The notes under the pieces: model-generated
Database searches by the model: none
What the model was told of the DNA's origin: nothing
What the model saw: only the letters and a program-made list of their open reading frames with translations
Made by a program: the position numbers and the translations under genes
Shown: one piece after another, positions 16,632 through 25,591 of the stretch
Layout of the letters: every line of letters begins with the position of its first letter
Numbering within the stretch: position 1 is the first letter of the stretch
Assembly (NCBI GenBank): GCA_963844565.1
Contig: CAWJON010000002.1
Span: 1,054,001 to 1,118,000, forward strand
DNA: 64,000 bases
Direction: 5' to 3'
Origin: JAFEDN01 sp963844565
GTDB taxonomy: Bacteria; Pseudomonadota; Gammaproteobacteria; Coxiellales; Coxiellaceae

Positions 16632-16922
16632 ATGAAAAACATAAAAGAGAAACTTAGAAATCTATATTCGGTTCATGATCAAGAAGATAAATCAATCGGT
16701 CTAATTTTAGCTAAAAGCACCAATGAAGCTAAAAAAATTTGGTATGATACCAATAATCATGAATTAATTTTTGTAACTCGTTCACAAGTCCAAAAAGTTC
16801 ATTTTAAAGAAATTAAAAAAGCATTTATGCCGCTTAGATTGAGTAGTTTATTATCTGAAAAAAGGATTAAACCACGCCGGTCCTTGTTATGTACGAAATT
16901 GGCGAGATATTACATTTTGTAG
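16632..16922 (+). CDS. Hypothetical 96-residue basic protein
   Basis: The ATG is preceded by a very strong AAGGAGGGGG ribosome site. The product is Lys-rich, with no signal peptide or membrane segment, and no family was recognised. The last 18 codons overlap the 3' end of the convergent cysteine desulfurase gene, so the C-terminal part is constrained by the other strand and may be an extension. The strong ribosome site argues for a real gene. Confidence 0.5.
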   Translation: MKNIKEKLRNLYSVHDQEDKSIGLILAKSTNEAKKIWYDTNNHELIFVTRSQVQKVHFKEIKKAFMPLRLSSLLSEKRIKPRRSLLCTKLARYYIL

Positions 16923-18057
16923 ACAAATTTTCTATTTTCTGCTTTAACAAACGAACAGCCTCCTGAACTTCGTCAATGGTGGTAAATCGGCCGAGACTGA
17001 TGCGCACAGCAGAAAGCGCGCGTTCGGGTTTAATTCCCATACTGGATAAAACATGTGAGGGAGTGCTATAGACTGCATGACAGGCTGATCCAGAAGATAA
17101 AGCGACCTCGGGTAAACTCAGCATGAGTGTTTCACTGACAATTCCATCAAAACTCAGGTTCAAACAATGTGGGACTCGTCTATCCAAATCTCCATTTAGA
17201 TGAACACCATCCAAACCACTTAAATTATTCAAAAATAATTGACTTAAATAAGAAATGTTTTGATGATCTTCTGCTTGTTTTTTTTGGGCTAGTTCACAAG
17301 CTTTTCCCATTCCAACTATTTGATGGGTCGCTAGGGTGCCTGAACGCAACCCTTTTTCTTGTTCACCCCCATGTATGAGTGGTAAAAGGCGAATACGTGG
17401 CTCACCTTTGATGTATAAGGCCCCTACGCCCTTCGGTCCATAAGCTTTGTGAGCAGAGAGAGACAATAAATCAATTGGAATTTCTTTTACATTGATGGGA
17501 ACTTTGCCAAGCGCTTGCGCGCCGTCAACGTGAATCAAAGTACCATTTTTATGAGCTATTTTAACAATTTCCGCAATATTTTGAATCACTCCAGTTTCAT
17601 TATTAACCCAGGCGATTGACGCCAATAGCGTATCAGGACGAAGCGCAGTCCTAAAATCTTCTAGATTGAGTAATCCATTTTGATTTGGTTTTAAATAAGT
17701 CGTCGAGAATCCTTGATTTTCTAAAGACGCACAACTGTTAATAACGGCTTTATGCTCACTGGCCAAAGTAACAATATGTTTTCCTTTCCGTTGATAAAAT
17801 AAACTGGCGCCTTTTATGGCCAAATTGATCGATTCAGTTGCTCCAGATGTCCATATTATTTCATGATTATGAGCATTGATGGATGCTGCAGTTTGTTGGC
17901 GGGCATTATTGATCAAGTCTGCGGCTTGCCTTCCATAAATATGTTGTTTAGAGGAAGGATTTCCGAAGGTATTTAGACATTCAACCATTGTAGCCAGCAC
18001 TTCCGGATCAAGCCGGGTGCTGGCCATATTGTCTAAATAAATTGAATCTTTAGTCAC
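16867..18057 (-). CDS. Cysteine desulfurase-family aminotransferase (IscS/NifS-like)
   Basis: A class V PLP aminotransferase that likely removes sulfur from cysteine for Fe-S clusters or thio-modification. It starts SIYLDNMASTRLDPEV, shows WTSGATESINLAIKG near residue 70, VDGAQALGKV near 177, the PLP Lys in SLSAHKAYGPKG near 204 and RSGTLATHQIVG near 238. The sulfur-accepting Cys is in SSGSACHAVYSTPSHVL near 325, where canonical IscS has SACTSASLEPS, so the loop is diverged. No iscU or iscA neighbour is present, so its client may differ from standard IscS. The mnmA gene in this window would need such a sulfur donor. Confidence 0.88.
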   Translation of the reverse strand: MTKDSIYLDNMASTRLDPEVLATMVECLNTFGNPSSKQHIYGRQAADLINNARQQTAASINAHNHEIIWTSGATESINLAIKGASLFYQRKGKHIVTLASEHKAVINSCASLENQGFSTTYLKPNQNGLLNLEDFRTALRPDTLLASIAWVNNETGVIQNIAEIVKIAHKNGTLIHVDGAQALGKVPINVKEIPIDLLSLSAHKAYGPKGVGALYIKGEPRIRLLPLIHGGEQEKGLRSGTLATHQIVGMGKACELAQKKQAEDHQNISYLSQLFLNNLSGLDGVHLNGDLDRRVPHCLNLSFDGIVSETLMLSLPEVALSSGSACHAVYSTPSHVLSSMGIKPERALSAVRISLGRFTTIDEVQEAVRLLKQKIENLSTKCNISPISYITRTGVV

Positions 18058-18066
18058 AGCAAAAAA

Positions 18067-20064
18067 TTAATCTTTCATCGCGGTGCGATACAACCAGTAA
18101 CACCAAACTATTGTCACCACGATTCCTATCACTGTGGCAATGGGTGCGAAATTATCTGACACGATGGCTAAGGCGTTGGCATTACCCGCAATCACGAAAG
18201 GTATTGCTAAAAATACTCCCATCAACGCGCTACCAGCCACTAGCCCGCAAGCAAGTAAAATACCACTTTGACTTTCTTCCTTCGATTTTTTGCGTAGTTT
18301 AACAATGTGGCTGATTAAAGTTCCAATGAAAATACTGGCGGGTATCAAAAATGGCAAATAAATGGCCAATCCCATTCCCAATACGATTAGACGTTTACCA
18401 CGTTTTTTCAAAATTTCATCGACAATGATTCCAGCCACTGCGACGATGGCACCAGTCAATACCATGGCCCAGTTGATATCACGCGTGAGCACACCTTTGG
18501 TAATGGTGGCCATCAAATTGGCTTGTGGAGCTGCTAGCATTTGGCTGGGATCCATACCCGGACGGGGAAAAACACCACCCATCCCATAAGCGTTAAATAA
18601 AAGATTTAAAACGGGAGCAATCACTAAAGCAGAAGCAACTATCCCAATAATTAACACCACCTGCTGTTTCCATGGTGTTGCTCCTACCATTTGCCCAGAT
18701 TTTAAATCTTGAATATTTTCAAGTGAAATAGAAGGGATGGCGGTGATAATTGCTGTAATGATGAGCACCAGTGCAGTTAACTTTCCAATCTCTACTAAAT
18801 TGCCGGTATGAAATAATAATAAAAATAGTCCACCTAAGACTAAGATGCTGATGATAATCATACCTGATAAAGGGCTATTGGTTGAGCCAATTAATCCAGC
18901 AAAGTATCCGCATAGTGTGCTGAGTAAAAAACCCACAACGACAATGAAAACTATGGCGCATAAAGAGGCAAAAAATAAGTAGCCATGGCTATAGTTTAAA
19001 CCTGAATGATAGAAATATTTATAAGTGGCGAAAAAAATAATTGCGATACAAGCCAAGGACAACAGCAATATCCAAGTGAATGGGATGTCGCGTTCAGTAC
19101 GAGGTAATTCTCTTGCCGACAAGTTACTACGCTTTGATGCAATTAATGATTCTTTAAAACCATGGACCACAGGTTTGATTAAAGTGAGCAAAGTCCATAT
19201 TCCACCTACCAGCAAAACACCTACCCCCACATACCTAATTTGCTGGCTCCAGATAGTCATTACGGATTCATAGGCAGAACTTGCAGCAGGCATACCATAG
19301 ATGAAACCGATGCTTGGGAGTATTACTACCCAGCCGACAATCAACCCCACCAGAAAACTAACGCCAACTTGAAAACCGATGATATAACCTGAGGCGATTA
19401 AAGCCGGTTCAAAACCAATACCAAAACCAAAAGCAGTTTTTCCAACATAGGCCCAGGCTTCCCATTCATCAGCAATAACCTTTAAACCAGATTGGAGAAA
19501 ACTAATTCCCGCACCTACGCCGGCGCCCATTCCTAAAAATTTTAAATGCTTACCACCGGTTGTGCTTACACGTAATACATTACCTATGGCAGTCCCTTCA
19601 GGAAAGCGTAGCGCAGGAATACTAAATAAAATACGTCGAAGAGGCACAGAAAATAAAACACCTAAAGTTCCACCCAAAACAGTAATCATTACGGTTTGCC
19701 AATAGGGAAATCCTTTCCATATCTGTGTAATGATTAAGGCTGGCAGTACGAAAGCCATAGCAGCGGCAACACCCTCTCCTGCCGATGCTGCCGTTTGTAT
19801 CATATTGCTCTCTAAAACGTTTGAACGTTTAAAAAACTTAAGAATTCCCATGGCTAACACGGAAGCTGGAATTGAAGCTGCAATAGTGGTTCCAATTTTT
19901 AATGCGAGGTATGCATCTGCTGCGGCAAGAATAGCAGCAAGCAAAATAGAAATAATAATGACTTTCAAAGTCAATTCTGGTAATGAAACTGAAGCAGGTA
20001 TCAATGGTTCGTCTACCGAACTTGTTTTTTTCATAAAGCCCCCAGCTGTTTTTTTATTAGCCAA
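18067..20064 (-). CDS. OPT-family oligopeptide transporter
   Basis: A 665-residue inner membrane protein with about 15 hydrophobic segments, recognised as an OPT/YSL-type transporter by ADAYLALKIGTTIAASIPASV near residue 48, the motif RFPEGTAIGNVLR near 152, and QDLKSGQMVGATPWKQQ in the second half. The family takes up oligopeptides or metal chelates with protons. It lies 9 bp upstream of the cysteine desulfurase gene on the same strand, so the two may be cotranscribed. Confidence 0.93.
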   Translation of the reverse strand: MANKKTAGGFMKKTSSVDEPLIPASVSLPELTLKVIIISILLAAILAAADAYLALKIGTTIAASIPASVLAMGILKFFKRSNVLESNMIQTAASAGEGVAAAMAFVLPALIITQIWKGFPYWQTVMITVLGGTLGVLFSVPLRRILFSIPALRFPEGTAIGNVLRVSTTGGKHLKFLGMGAGVGAGISFLQSGLKVIADEWEAWAYVGKTAFGFGIGFEPALIASGYIIGFQVGVSFLVGLIVGWVVILPSIGFIYGMPAASSAYESVMTIWSQQIRYVGVGVLLVGGIWTLLTLIKPVVHGFKESLIASKRSNLSARELPRTERDIPFTWILLLSLACIAIIFFATYKYFYHSGLNYSHGYLFFASLCAIVFIVVVGFLLSTLCGYFAGLIGSTNSPLSGMIIISILVLGGLFLLLFHTGNLVEIGKLTALVLIITAIITAIPSISLENIQDLKSGQMVGATPWKQQVVLIIGIVASALVIAPVLNLLFNAYGMGGVFPRPGMDPSQMLAAPQANLMATITKGVLTRDINWAMVLTGAIVAVAGIIVDEILKKRGKRLIVLGMGLAIYLPFLIPASIFIGTLISHIVKLRKKSKEESQSGILLACGLVAGSALMGVFLAIPFVIAGNANALAIVSDNFAPIATVIGIVVTIVWCYWLYRTAMKD

Positions 20065-20121
20065 AACTCGATTATATCCATTTATGCAATTAAGTCAAAT
20101 GCTTTGATCATTCATATTTAT

Positions 20122-20832
20122 TTATTCATTTTTTAGAATGGCTGATAAAAACCCTCTTAGAATATTAATTTCCGTTTCGTCTGGCGCTGCACGTTTAAAT
20201 AATCGATTTATTCTTTGCATCATTCGTTTTGGATGTTGAGGATCCAAACATCCTAATTCGATCGCTGTTTGTTCCCAATGAGCAATTAAGCCAGCAAATT
20301 TATCATGAGTGGCTGGATAATTGGTAGGTTTGATAATGGGATCGAGGGAAAGAAAAACTTTTCTTAATTCATAAGTTAAAATTTGCACCGCAGCAGCTAA
20401 ATTAAGAGAACTATAAACCTCATCTGCTGGTATTGAGACTAGATAATGACAATGTGCTAATTCCTCATTGGTGAGTCCTGAGGATTCTCTGCCAAAAACA
20501 ATCGCTATTTCCTGTTGGTTCTGTTCTTGAAAAATTTTTTGCGCACTCTCCTCAGGTGATAATGTGGGCCATTTTAAAAACCGTGAACGTGCACTAGTTG
20601 CATATAGCCATTGACAATCCTCTACCGCTTCGTTTAGCGTTGCGGTGACAATGGCCCTTTCTAAAATATCTTCTGCTCCAGCAGAGCGAATGTTGGCTTC
20701 TTTATTTGGATAGCATTTTGGATTTACCAAATATAAACGGTGAAACCCCATATTTTTCATGGCTCGAGCGGTAGCGCCAATATTGCCTGGATGTGTGGTG
20801 TTAATTAATACGATACGAATATGATTGAACAT
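20122..20832 (-). CDS. trmJ: tRNA (cytidine/uridine-32-2'-O)-methyltransferase
   Basis: A SPOUT-class enzyme that methylates the ribose of residue 32 in tRNAs. It shows IRIVLINTTHPGNIGATARA at the start, a central VFGRESSGLTNEEL and the knot-forming IPADEVYSSLNLAAAVQIL. The ATG at 20832 (MFNHIRIVL) is chosen by comparison with the family; a start ten codons upstream at 20862 is possible but has no ribosome site. It is divergent from suhB, a pairing common in gammaproteobacteria. Confidence 0.93.
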   Translation of the reverse strand: MFNHIRIVLINTTHPGNIGATARAMKNMGFHRLYLVNPKCYPNKEANIRSAGAEDILERAIVTATLNEAVEDCQWLYATSARSRFLKWPTLSPEESAQKIFQEQNQQEIAIVFGRESSGLTNEELAHCHYLVSIPADEVYSSLNLAAAVQILTYELRKVFLSLDPIIKPTNYPATHDKFAGLIAHWEQTAIELGCLDPQHPKRMMQRINRLFKRAAPDETEINILRGFLSAILKNE

Positions 20833-20966
20833 CTCTGATTCTTTTTGGTAAACTGGAACCATAATAGAATAGTTTCACGAAAAATTCACCCATTGTTAAT
20901 TGACTACAATAATTCTCGGTGAATGTTAACTAATTGATAATTTACACTATAAACTAAGAGAACCCT

Positions 20967-21749
20967 ATGATGCATCCACTGTTAAATATTGGCATTCAAG
21001 CCGCTAGGCAAGCAAGCAAAGTTCTATTACGTTATGTTGATCGTTTAGATACTTTAGTTATTAGCGAGAAGGCAAAAAGTGATTGGATTACTGAAGTAGA
21101 CCGTCAATCGGAAAAAGAGATTATTGAAGTTATTCGCCGAGCCTATCCTGAACATAGCATCTTGGGCGAAGAAAGTGGTTATTCTGAGGGTAATGAATTT
21201 TGTTGGGTCATCGACCCTTTAGATGGCACAACCAATTATATTCATGGATTTCCACACTTCAGTATTTCAATCGCTGTTAAGCAACGGAATCAATTGGAAG
21301 CAGGAGTAGTTTTTGACCCGATGCGCAATGAAATGTTTATTGCCGCACGGGGTCAAGGCAGTTTTTTGAATGATCGTCGGATGCGAGTCAGCAAAGTACT
21401 TAAATTAGAAAATGCATTAATTGGTACAGGACTTGCGGTTAGAGAAACTCAACATTTTCCATTGTTTATCGAAATTTTTAAAAATATATTTCCACAATCA
21501 GCAGGTATTCGTCGCGCAGGGTCAGCAGCTTTAGATTTAGCTTATGTGGCCGCAGGCCGGCTGGATGGCTACTGGGAATTTCCCCTGAAAGAATGGGACA
21601 TGGCTGCCGGTGTGTTGTTGGTTCAAGAAGCCGGTGGCAGAGTGACCGATATGAGCGGCAACAAAGAATACCTTACTGAAGGAGGCGTTATTTCCGGCAA
21701 TCCTAAAATCCAACAAGCAATGCTAGATATTATTCAAACTTTACGTTAA
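20967..21749 (+). CDS. suhB: Inositol-1-monophosphatase family protein
   Basis: A magnesium-dependent phosphatase of the inositol monophosphatase family; in E. coli SuhB also takes part in rRNA transcription antitermination. Motifs are the metal site GEESGY near residue 68, WVIDPLDGTTNYIHGFPHF near 83-101 and WDMAAGVLLVQEAGG near 210. The length of 260 residues is typical. It is transcribed divergently from trmJ. Confidence 0.95.
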   Translation: MMHPLLNIGIQAARQASKVLLRYVDRLDTLVISEKAKSDWITEVDRQSEKEIIEVIRRAYPEHSILGEESGYSEGNEFCWVIDPLDGTTNYIHGFPHFSISIAVKQRNQLEAGVVFDPMRNEMFIAARGQGSFLNDRRMRVSKVLKLENALIGTGLAVRETQHFPLFIEIFKNIFPQSAGIRRAGSAALDLAYVAAGRLDGYWEFPLKEWDMAAGVLLVQEAGGRVTDMSGNKEYLTEGGVISGNPKIQQAMLDIIQTLR

Positions 21750-21836
21750 CACTTGCTTGGCTTCAGAAAATTGACTTATCGCATCATCTGTGTGACACTA
21801 CTCATGTGATATGTTCAATACGATAGGAGAACATGA

Positions 21837-22961
21837 ATGGAGCGATATTTCCCGCAAGGCATCGCTACTGATAATGCTTTTTGTAATAGAGAAGTCGAAA
21901 GAAAGTCAATAAAAGATAGTATTGAAAGTCATGAGCATATTGTTCTGATCGCCCCAAGACGTTATGGGAAAAGTAGCCTCATTACTCAAGTATTAAAAGA
22001 AAATGATTTTCCTGGTGTTTGCATCGATCTTTTCTTTGTACTCACTCAAGATGAGGTAATAAAAACAGTCACAGAAGGTGTATCGAAAATAATTGGTGAT
22101 TTATTACCGAAAACAAAATCAGCTTGCCACAAATTAATCGATTCCATTACGGCGCTTAATCCCAAATTGACGATAAATGTGTTTGGTCAAAAAGTAGAAA
22201 TCAGCACTAAACAAACCACAGAAAAGACTATTTCGGAATTATTATTAGCACTTGATCAAGTTTGTCAAAAAGCTCAAAAATTTTGTGTCATCGTATTTGA
22301 TGAATTTCAACAAATAGGGGGATTAAAAGAAAATCATGCCATTGAAGCTGCAATTCGACACGCGGTGGAGCGTAGTTTAAGGGTAAGTTATATTTTTTGT
22401 GGCAGCAAACGTCATCTTTTAAATGAAATGTTTAGTGATAAATCAAGGCCACTTTATCACCTCTGTGATTTAATGACCGTCAATCGGATAGGAACCTTAT
22501 CCTACCAGAAGTTTTTGAATAAAATGGCACAAGATAAATGGAAAAAATACCTAGAGAATGATGTTATTGCTGAAATTCTACATTTGACAGAAAATCATCC
22601 TTATTATGTTAATGCGCTTTGCCGTCGTTTATGGCGAAGTAAAGAGGTAACTACTTTAGTTGAGGTTAGAAATGCTTGGGATGGTTATGTCAATCAACAA
22701 GGCGTTTGGATAGTTGATGATTTAAGTCGTTTAACCTTGAACCGTCGGAAAGTTATCACGGCTCTTGCTTACCAAGTAACCAGTGAACCGCAAGGACATG
22801 CGTTTTCAGAGAGGGTGGGTTTAAGTCTATCAGGAATTAAAAAGGCTTTAATGGATCTGGTTAAACTCGATATGGTTTATAAAGATGAAAATGGTTATTA
22901 CCATGTATTGGACCCAGCCGTTTCTTATTTTATTAGAAAACATTCTTTTAAAAACATATAG
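21837..22961 (+). CDS. AAA ATPase of the archaeal-ATPase-like (COG1672) type
   Basis: A 374-residue protein with a Walker A motif APRRYGKSSLI at about residues 39-49 and a Walker B CVIVFDEFQQIG near 156, followed by a sensor-like VSYIFCGSKRHLL. The C-terminal 100 residues look like a winged-helix domain (VGLSLSGIKKALMDLVKLDMVYKD split over two helices). Proteins of this class are STAND-like ATPases of largely unknown role, often in accessory DNA. A good AGGAG ribosome site precedes the ATG. It lies just upstream of a duplicated secF tail, so it may belong to the acquired patch. Confidence 0.8.
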   Translation: MERYFPQGIATDNAFCNREVERKSIKDSIESHEHIVLIAPRRYGKSSLITQVLKENDFPGVCIDLFFVLTQDEVIKTVTEGVSKIIGDLLPKTKSACHKLIDSITALNPKLTINVFGQKVEISTKQTTEKTISELLLALDQVCQKAQKFCVIVFDEFQQIGGLKENHAIEAAIRHAVERSLRVSYIFCGSKRHLLNEMFSDKSRPLYHLCDLMTVNRIGTLSYQKFLNKMAQDKWKKYLENDVIAEILHLTENHPYYVNALCRRLWRSKEVTTLVEVRNAWDGYVNQQGVWIVDDLSRLTLNRRKVITALAYQVTSEPQGHAFSERVGLSLSGIKKALMDLVKLDMVYKDENGYYHVLDPAVSYFIRKHSFKNI

Positions 22962-22981
22962 GGTTTTCTGCAGCCTGATGC

Positions 22982-23053
22982 TATGGAAGTTTGTCTTCAG
23001 TCTGTTTGGGCGGTGGCAACAAATGTGACCGATTCAATCCCAGCGCAACGGCT
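22982..23053 (-). pseudogene. Duplicated 3' end of secF
   Basis: About 72 bp match the last 24 codons of secF (24677-24748) with seven differences, roughly 90% identity. The remnant still reads LGLNRSHLLPPPKQTED, then ends KLP with TAG instead of ELP with TAA. It is not joined to any start. Together with the real secF tail it brackets the 1.6 kb accessory patch. Confidence 0.8.
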
Positions 23054-23269
23054 TTATTCATTAGTTTCCCATGTAAACCTTTCAAAACGATTGATTAGCG
23101 TTCCCATTCTAGTCTCCACTTTATTAAATTCAGTGGATTGACTAACAACTTTAACAATTTTTTCTCTGTCTTCAGGGGAGTCATAATCGCATTCCCACAT
23201 CACATATGGCCTATCATATATGTTCGTACGTTTTAATACTCTGCCTTTAGGTACTCCTAATTTAGCCAA
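23054..23269 (-). CDS. Hypothetical 71-residue protein, NIPSNAP-like tail
   Basis: The product MAKLGVPKGRV... contains WECDYDSPEDREK and ends with LINRFERFTWE, a pattern reminiscent of the small dimeric alpha/beta-barrel (NIPSNAP or stress-responsive) proteins. That likeness is only suggestive. The ATG is preceded by AGGAGG-like bases (read on the minus strand as TACCTCCTATTTGGCTAA reversed: TTAGCCAAATAGGAGGTA is the plus strand), so a clean ribosome site on the minus strand is not obvious. It lies directly against the secF remnant. Function unknown. Confidence 0.4.
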   Translation of the reverse strand: MAKLGVPKGRVLKRTNIYDRPYVMWECDYDSPEDREKIVKVVSQSTEFNKVETRMGTLINRFERFTWETNE

Positions 23270-23366
23270 ATAGGAGGTAATTATTTACTACTGCTTGACT
23301 ACTCTAAAGATTTCAAAACAATATTTGATTTTAATAGGTAATTAAAAGTATAAAGGTACGAATTTT

Positions 23367-24220
23367 ATGAACATAGGCCTTTATCTTAGCCCGAGCCAAG
23401 GTTCTACTTATCACGATTCTATAGAACAAGCTATCATTGCCGACAAATTAGGCTATAGTAGCCTCTGGCTGACAGAAAAGCACTTTGATCAAGGACATCA
23501 GTTGTGGTCTTCTCCTTTAATTACAGCCAGTTACATCGCGGCAAAAACCCAAAACATAAAAATTGGTTTTGCATAAGCACTCTACATCATCCAGTTAGAC
23601 TGGCTGAAGACTTTGCCAATTTAGATGTTCTCAGCAGAGGTCGGCTCATCATTGGTTTAACTCGCACCAGTTTAAGTAACAAATACCATGAAGTCTTTCA
23701 ATCTCCTGTGAAAAAAGCCTGGAAAAAATTTGATGAACAATTTGATATTATGCAAAAGCTTTGGCAGGACCAATTGAATTTACATTCAGGTTCTTTCTAT
23801 AGAATTCCATCAATCAAATTTTATCCTGCATTGGTGCAAAAGCCCCTACCGTTAATATTTTTTATAGCTGGCAATAATGAATCCATTATAGCTGCTGCGC
23901 GTAAGGGTGTTGGAGTTTTTTTACATGCCTTTCAAGGTCTCAAAGAGATTAAATTAAAGAAGAAGCTTTATGAGGATAATTTCGTAGATATATTTAAATT
24001 AGGCCCCCAAGTTATTTTAAGCCGCTATCTTTATAGTGGAATTAGTGATAAAGAATCAAAAAATGATATTAAAATTCCTTTTATGCGTTATATAGCAATG
24101 CAGTTTCCAAATATTGCAGCGTATTTAGAAAAGGAATACAAAGTATCAGTAAATTTCGATTTTTTTGAAAAAGAGTTTTGTATATTTGGTAGTACCAATA
24201 ATTCATCAACTGTGTATTGA
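23367..24220 (+). pseudogene. Frameshifted luciferase-like (LLM class) flavin oxidoreductase
   Basis: The first frame (23367-23576) gives MNIGLYLSPSQ, SLWLTEKHFD and ends KIGFA. The homologous continuation STLHHPVRLAEDFANLDVLS and GRLIIGLTR lies in another frame starting just before 23580. Intact family members read through this junction (for example LGTAV..LPLHHPVRLAE), so a one-base shift has broken the gene near 23574. The second half is otherwise open to 24220. The product would have been an FMN-dependent monooxygenase of about 285 residues. A sequencing error cannot be excluded. Confidence 0.75.
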
Positions 24221-24345
24221 TTCCATGAAGAGATTTGCCCTAGATGCTTTACCAAAACTAAAAAATAAATACACATCGAAAATTAACGCCTGATTCAATC
24301 GACTTAAAAATCTTCGATGTCGTCCCTATAATGAAACCTAAACCT

Positions 24346-24600
24346 CTGCATAGCCTTATTCAGCGCATCCGCCGGCGAGCTTTGCAGCGGGTGTCAGCGG
24401 AGGTTTTTGCGCGCGCAGCGTAGCCAATTCGGAAACGAGTTCAAGAGGATAAAAGTTCACTTAGCACAATGGCGCTTACGGTAGTATTACACTTGCTATT
24501 GATGGCGAAGCGAGCACGGAAAAACCTTCGCTGACGGGCCCCGCTACGCCAATCCCGCGAGCAGGCGGATGTCGCTGAATAATGCGGAGTGGGTTTAAGG
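24346..24600 (+). repeat. Structured ~255-bp repeat with nested inverted repeats, copy 1
   Basis: This is a full-length relative, in the opposite orientation, of the element at 32583-32835. Outer ends are TTATTCAGCGCATCCGCC (left) and the reverse complement of TTATTCAGCGACATCCGCC (right). Inner inverted repeat arms are GTCAGCGGAGGTTTTT and AAAAACCTTCGCTGAC. The whole central part also aligns with copy 2 (for example CCAATTCGGAAAC and GATAAAAGTTCAC). An open frame of 75 codons crosses it on the minus strand but is not conserved in copy 2. It fills the gap between the broken flavin gene and secF; the flanking 100 bp on each side hold nothing else recognised. No transposase is encoded. Confidence 0.8.
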
Positions 24601-24676
24601 TTTCGAAACCTACACCGCACAGCAGCAGCATGATCAAATATTTGGGATTTTAAATCGATTAATTTCAAAACTAGGG

Positions 24677-25591
24677 TTATGGAAGTTCGTCTTCGGTTTG
24701 TTTGGGGGGTGGCAACAAATGTGAACGATTCAATCCCAGCGCAACCGCTAATGAACCGGCTACGTAGATGGATGAATAGGTTCCAATAACAATACCGATG
24801 GTCATGGCCAAGGCAAAGCCATGAATCATGGGGCCACCGAAAAATAATAAAGCCAGGACTACAACTAAAGTTAAGCCGGAAGTCATGATGGTGCGAGACA
24901 ATGTTTGATTGATGGATAAGTCCATAATTTCTAAAGGCGTGCCTTTTCTCACTTTTCGAAAATTTTCTCTCACTCGATCATAGACGACAATTGTGTCATT
25001 TAAAGAATATCCAATTACGGTTAAAAGACCCGTCAGAACGATCATGTCAAACTCGATATGAAAAAAAGAGAAAATGCCCAAAATGAGAATGGGATCGTGA
25101 ATTAAAGCAACAGCTGCTGCCAAAGCAAAGCGATATTCAAAGCGTAAGGCAATATAAGCCATGGTAGCCACGAGAGCTACCACAATAGCCAATATCCCAT
25201 TGGTTAGCAGTGTTTTTGACACTTGTGGACCAATATAATCTAAACTGCCAATATGTCCATTAGGGATAATAGATTTAAGTTGTTGTTGTAATTGTTCGGT
25301 GGTTACCCCTTTTTGAATAGGCAATCGGATTGAGATTTCCGTACGGCTATAAGGTTGCACGACGGCTTGTTTGTAACCGGCATCTTTAAGTTGGGTTCTA
25401 ATCTGCTGGATATCAAAGGACTCGGAAAAGGTTACTGACACCTGTGTTCCGCCGGTAAAATCAAGTCCCAAGGTCAATCCTTGAGTAATTAAAGCCAGGA
25501 TAGAGGCAATAAAAATAATAATTGAAAAAATTGCAGCGCCCTTTCTTTGGCGCATAAATTGAATTTTTGTATTGGTTTTAAAAAATTCCAT
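24677..25591 (-). CDS. secF: Protein translocase subunit SecF
   Basis: An inner membrane partner of SecD that uses the proton gradient to help pull exported proteins across the membrane. There are six membrane segments, the first near residues 18-40 followed by LGLDFTGGTQVSV. The long periplasmic loop ends before residue 130, and the last five segments include GYSLNDTIVVYDRVREN near 190. The length of 304 residues is normal. It directly abuts secD with no gap. Its last 72 bp are duplicated at 22982-23053. Confidence 0.97.
   Translation of the reverse strand: MEFFKTNTKIQFMRQRKGAAIFSIIIFIASILALITQGLTLGLDFTGGTQVSVTFSESFDIQQIRTQLKDAGYKQAVVQPYSRTEISIRLPIQKGVTTEQLQQQLKSIIPNGHIGSLDYIGPQVSKTLLTNGILAIVVALVATMAYIALRFEYRFALAAAVALIHDPILILGIFSFFHIEFDMIVLTGLLTVIGYSLNDTIVVYDRVRENFRKVRKGTPLEIMDLSINQTLSRTIMTSGLTLVVVLALLFFGGPMIHGFALAMTIGIVIGTYSSIYVAGSLAVALGLNRSHLLPPPKQTEDELP

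Noticed and set aside
24441..24668. 75-codon open frame across repeat copy 1 (minus strand)
   Set aside because: The other copy's open frame reads the opposite strand of the element and the two products are unrelated, so these frames are by-products of a GC-rich repeat.
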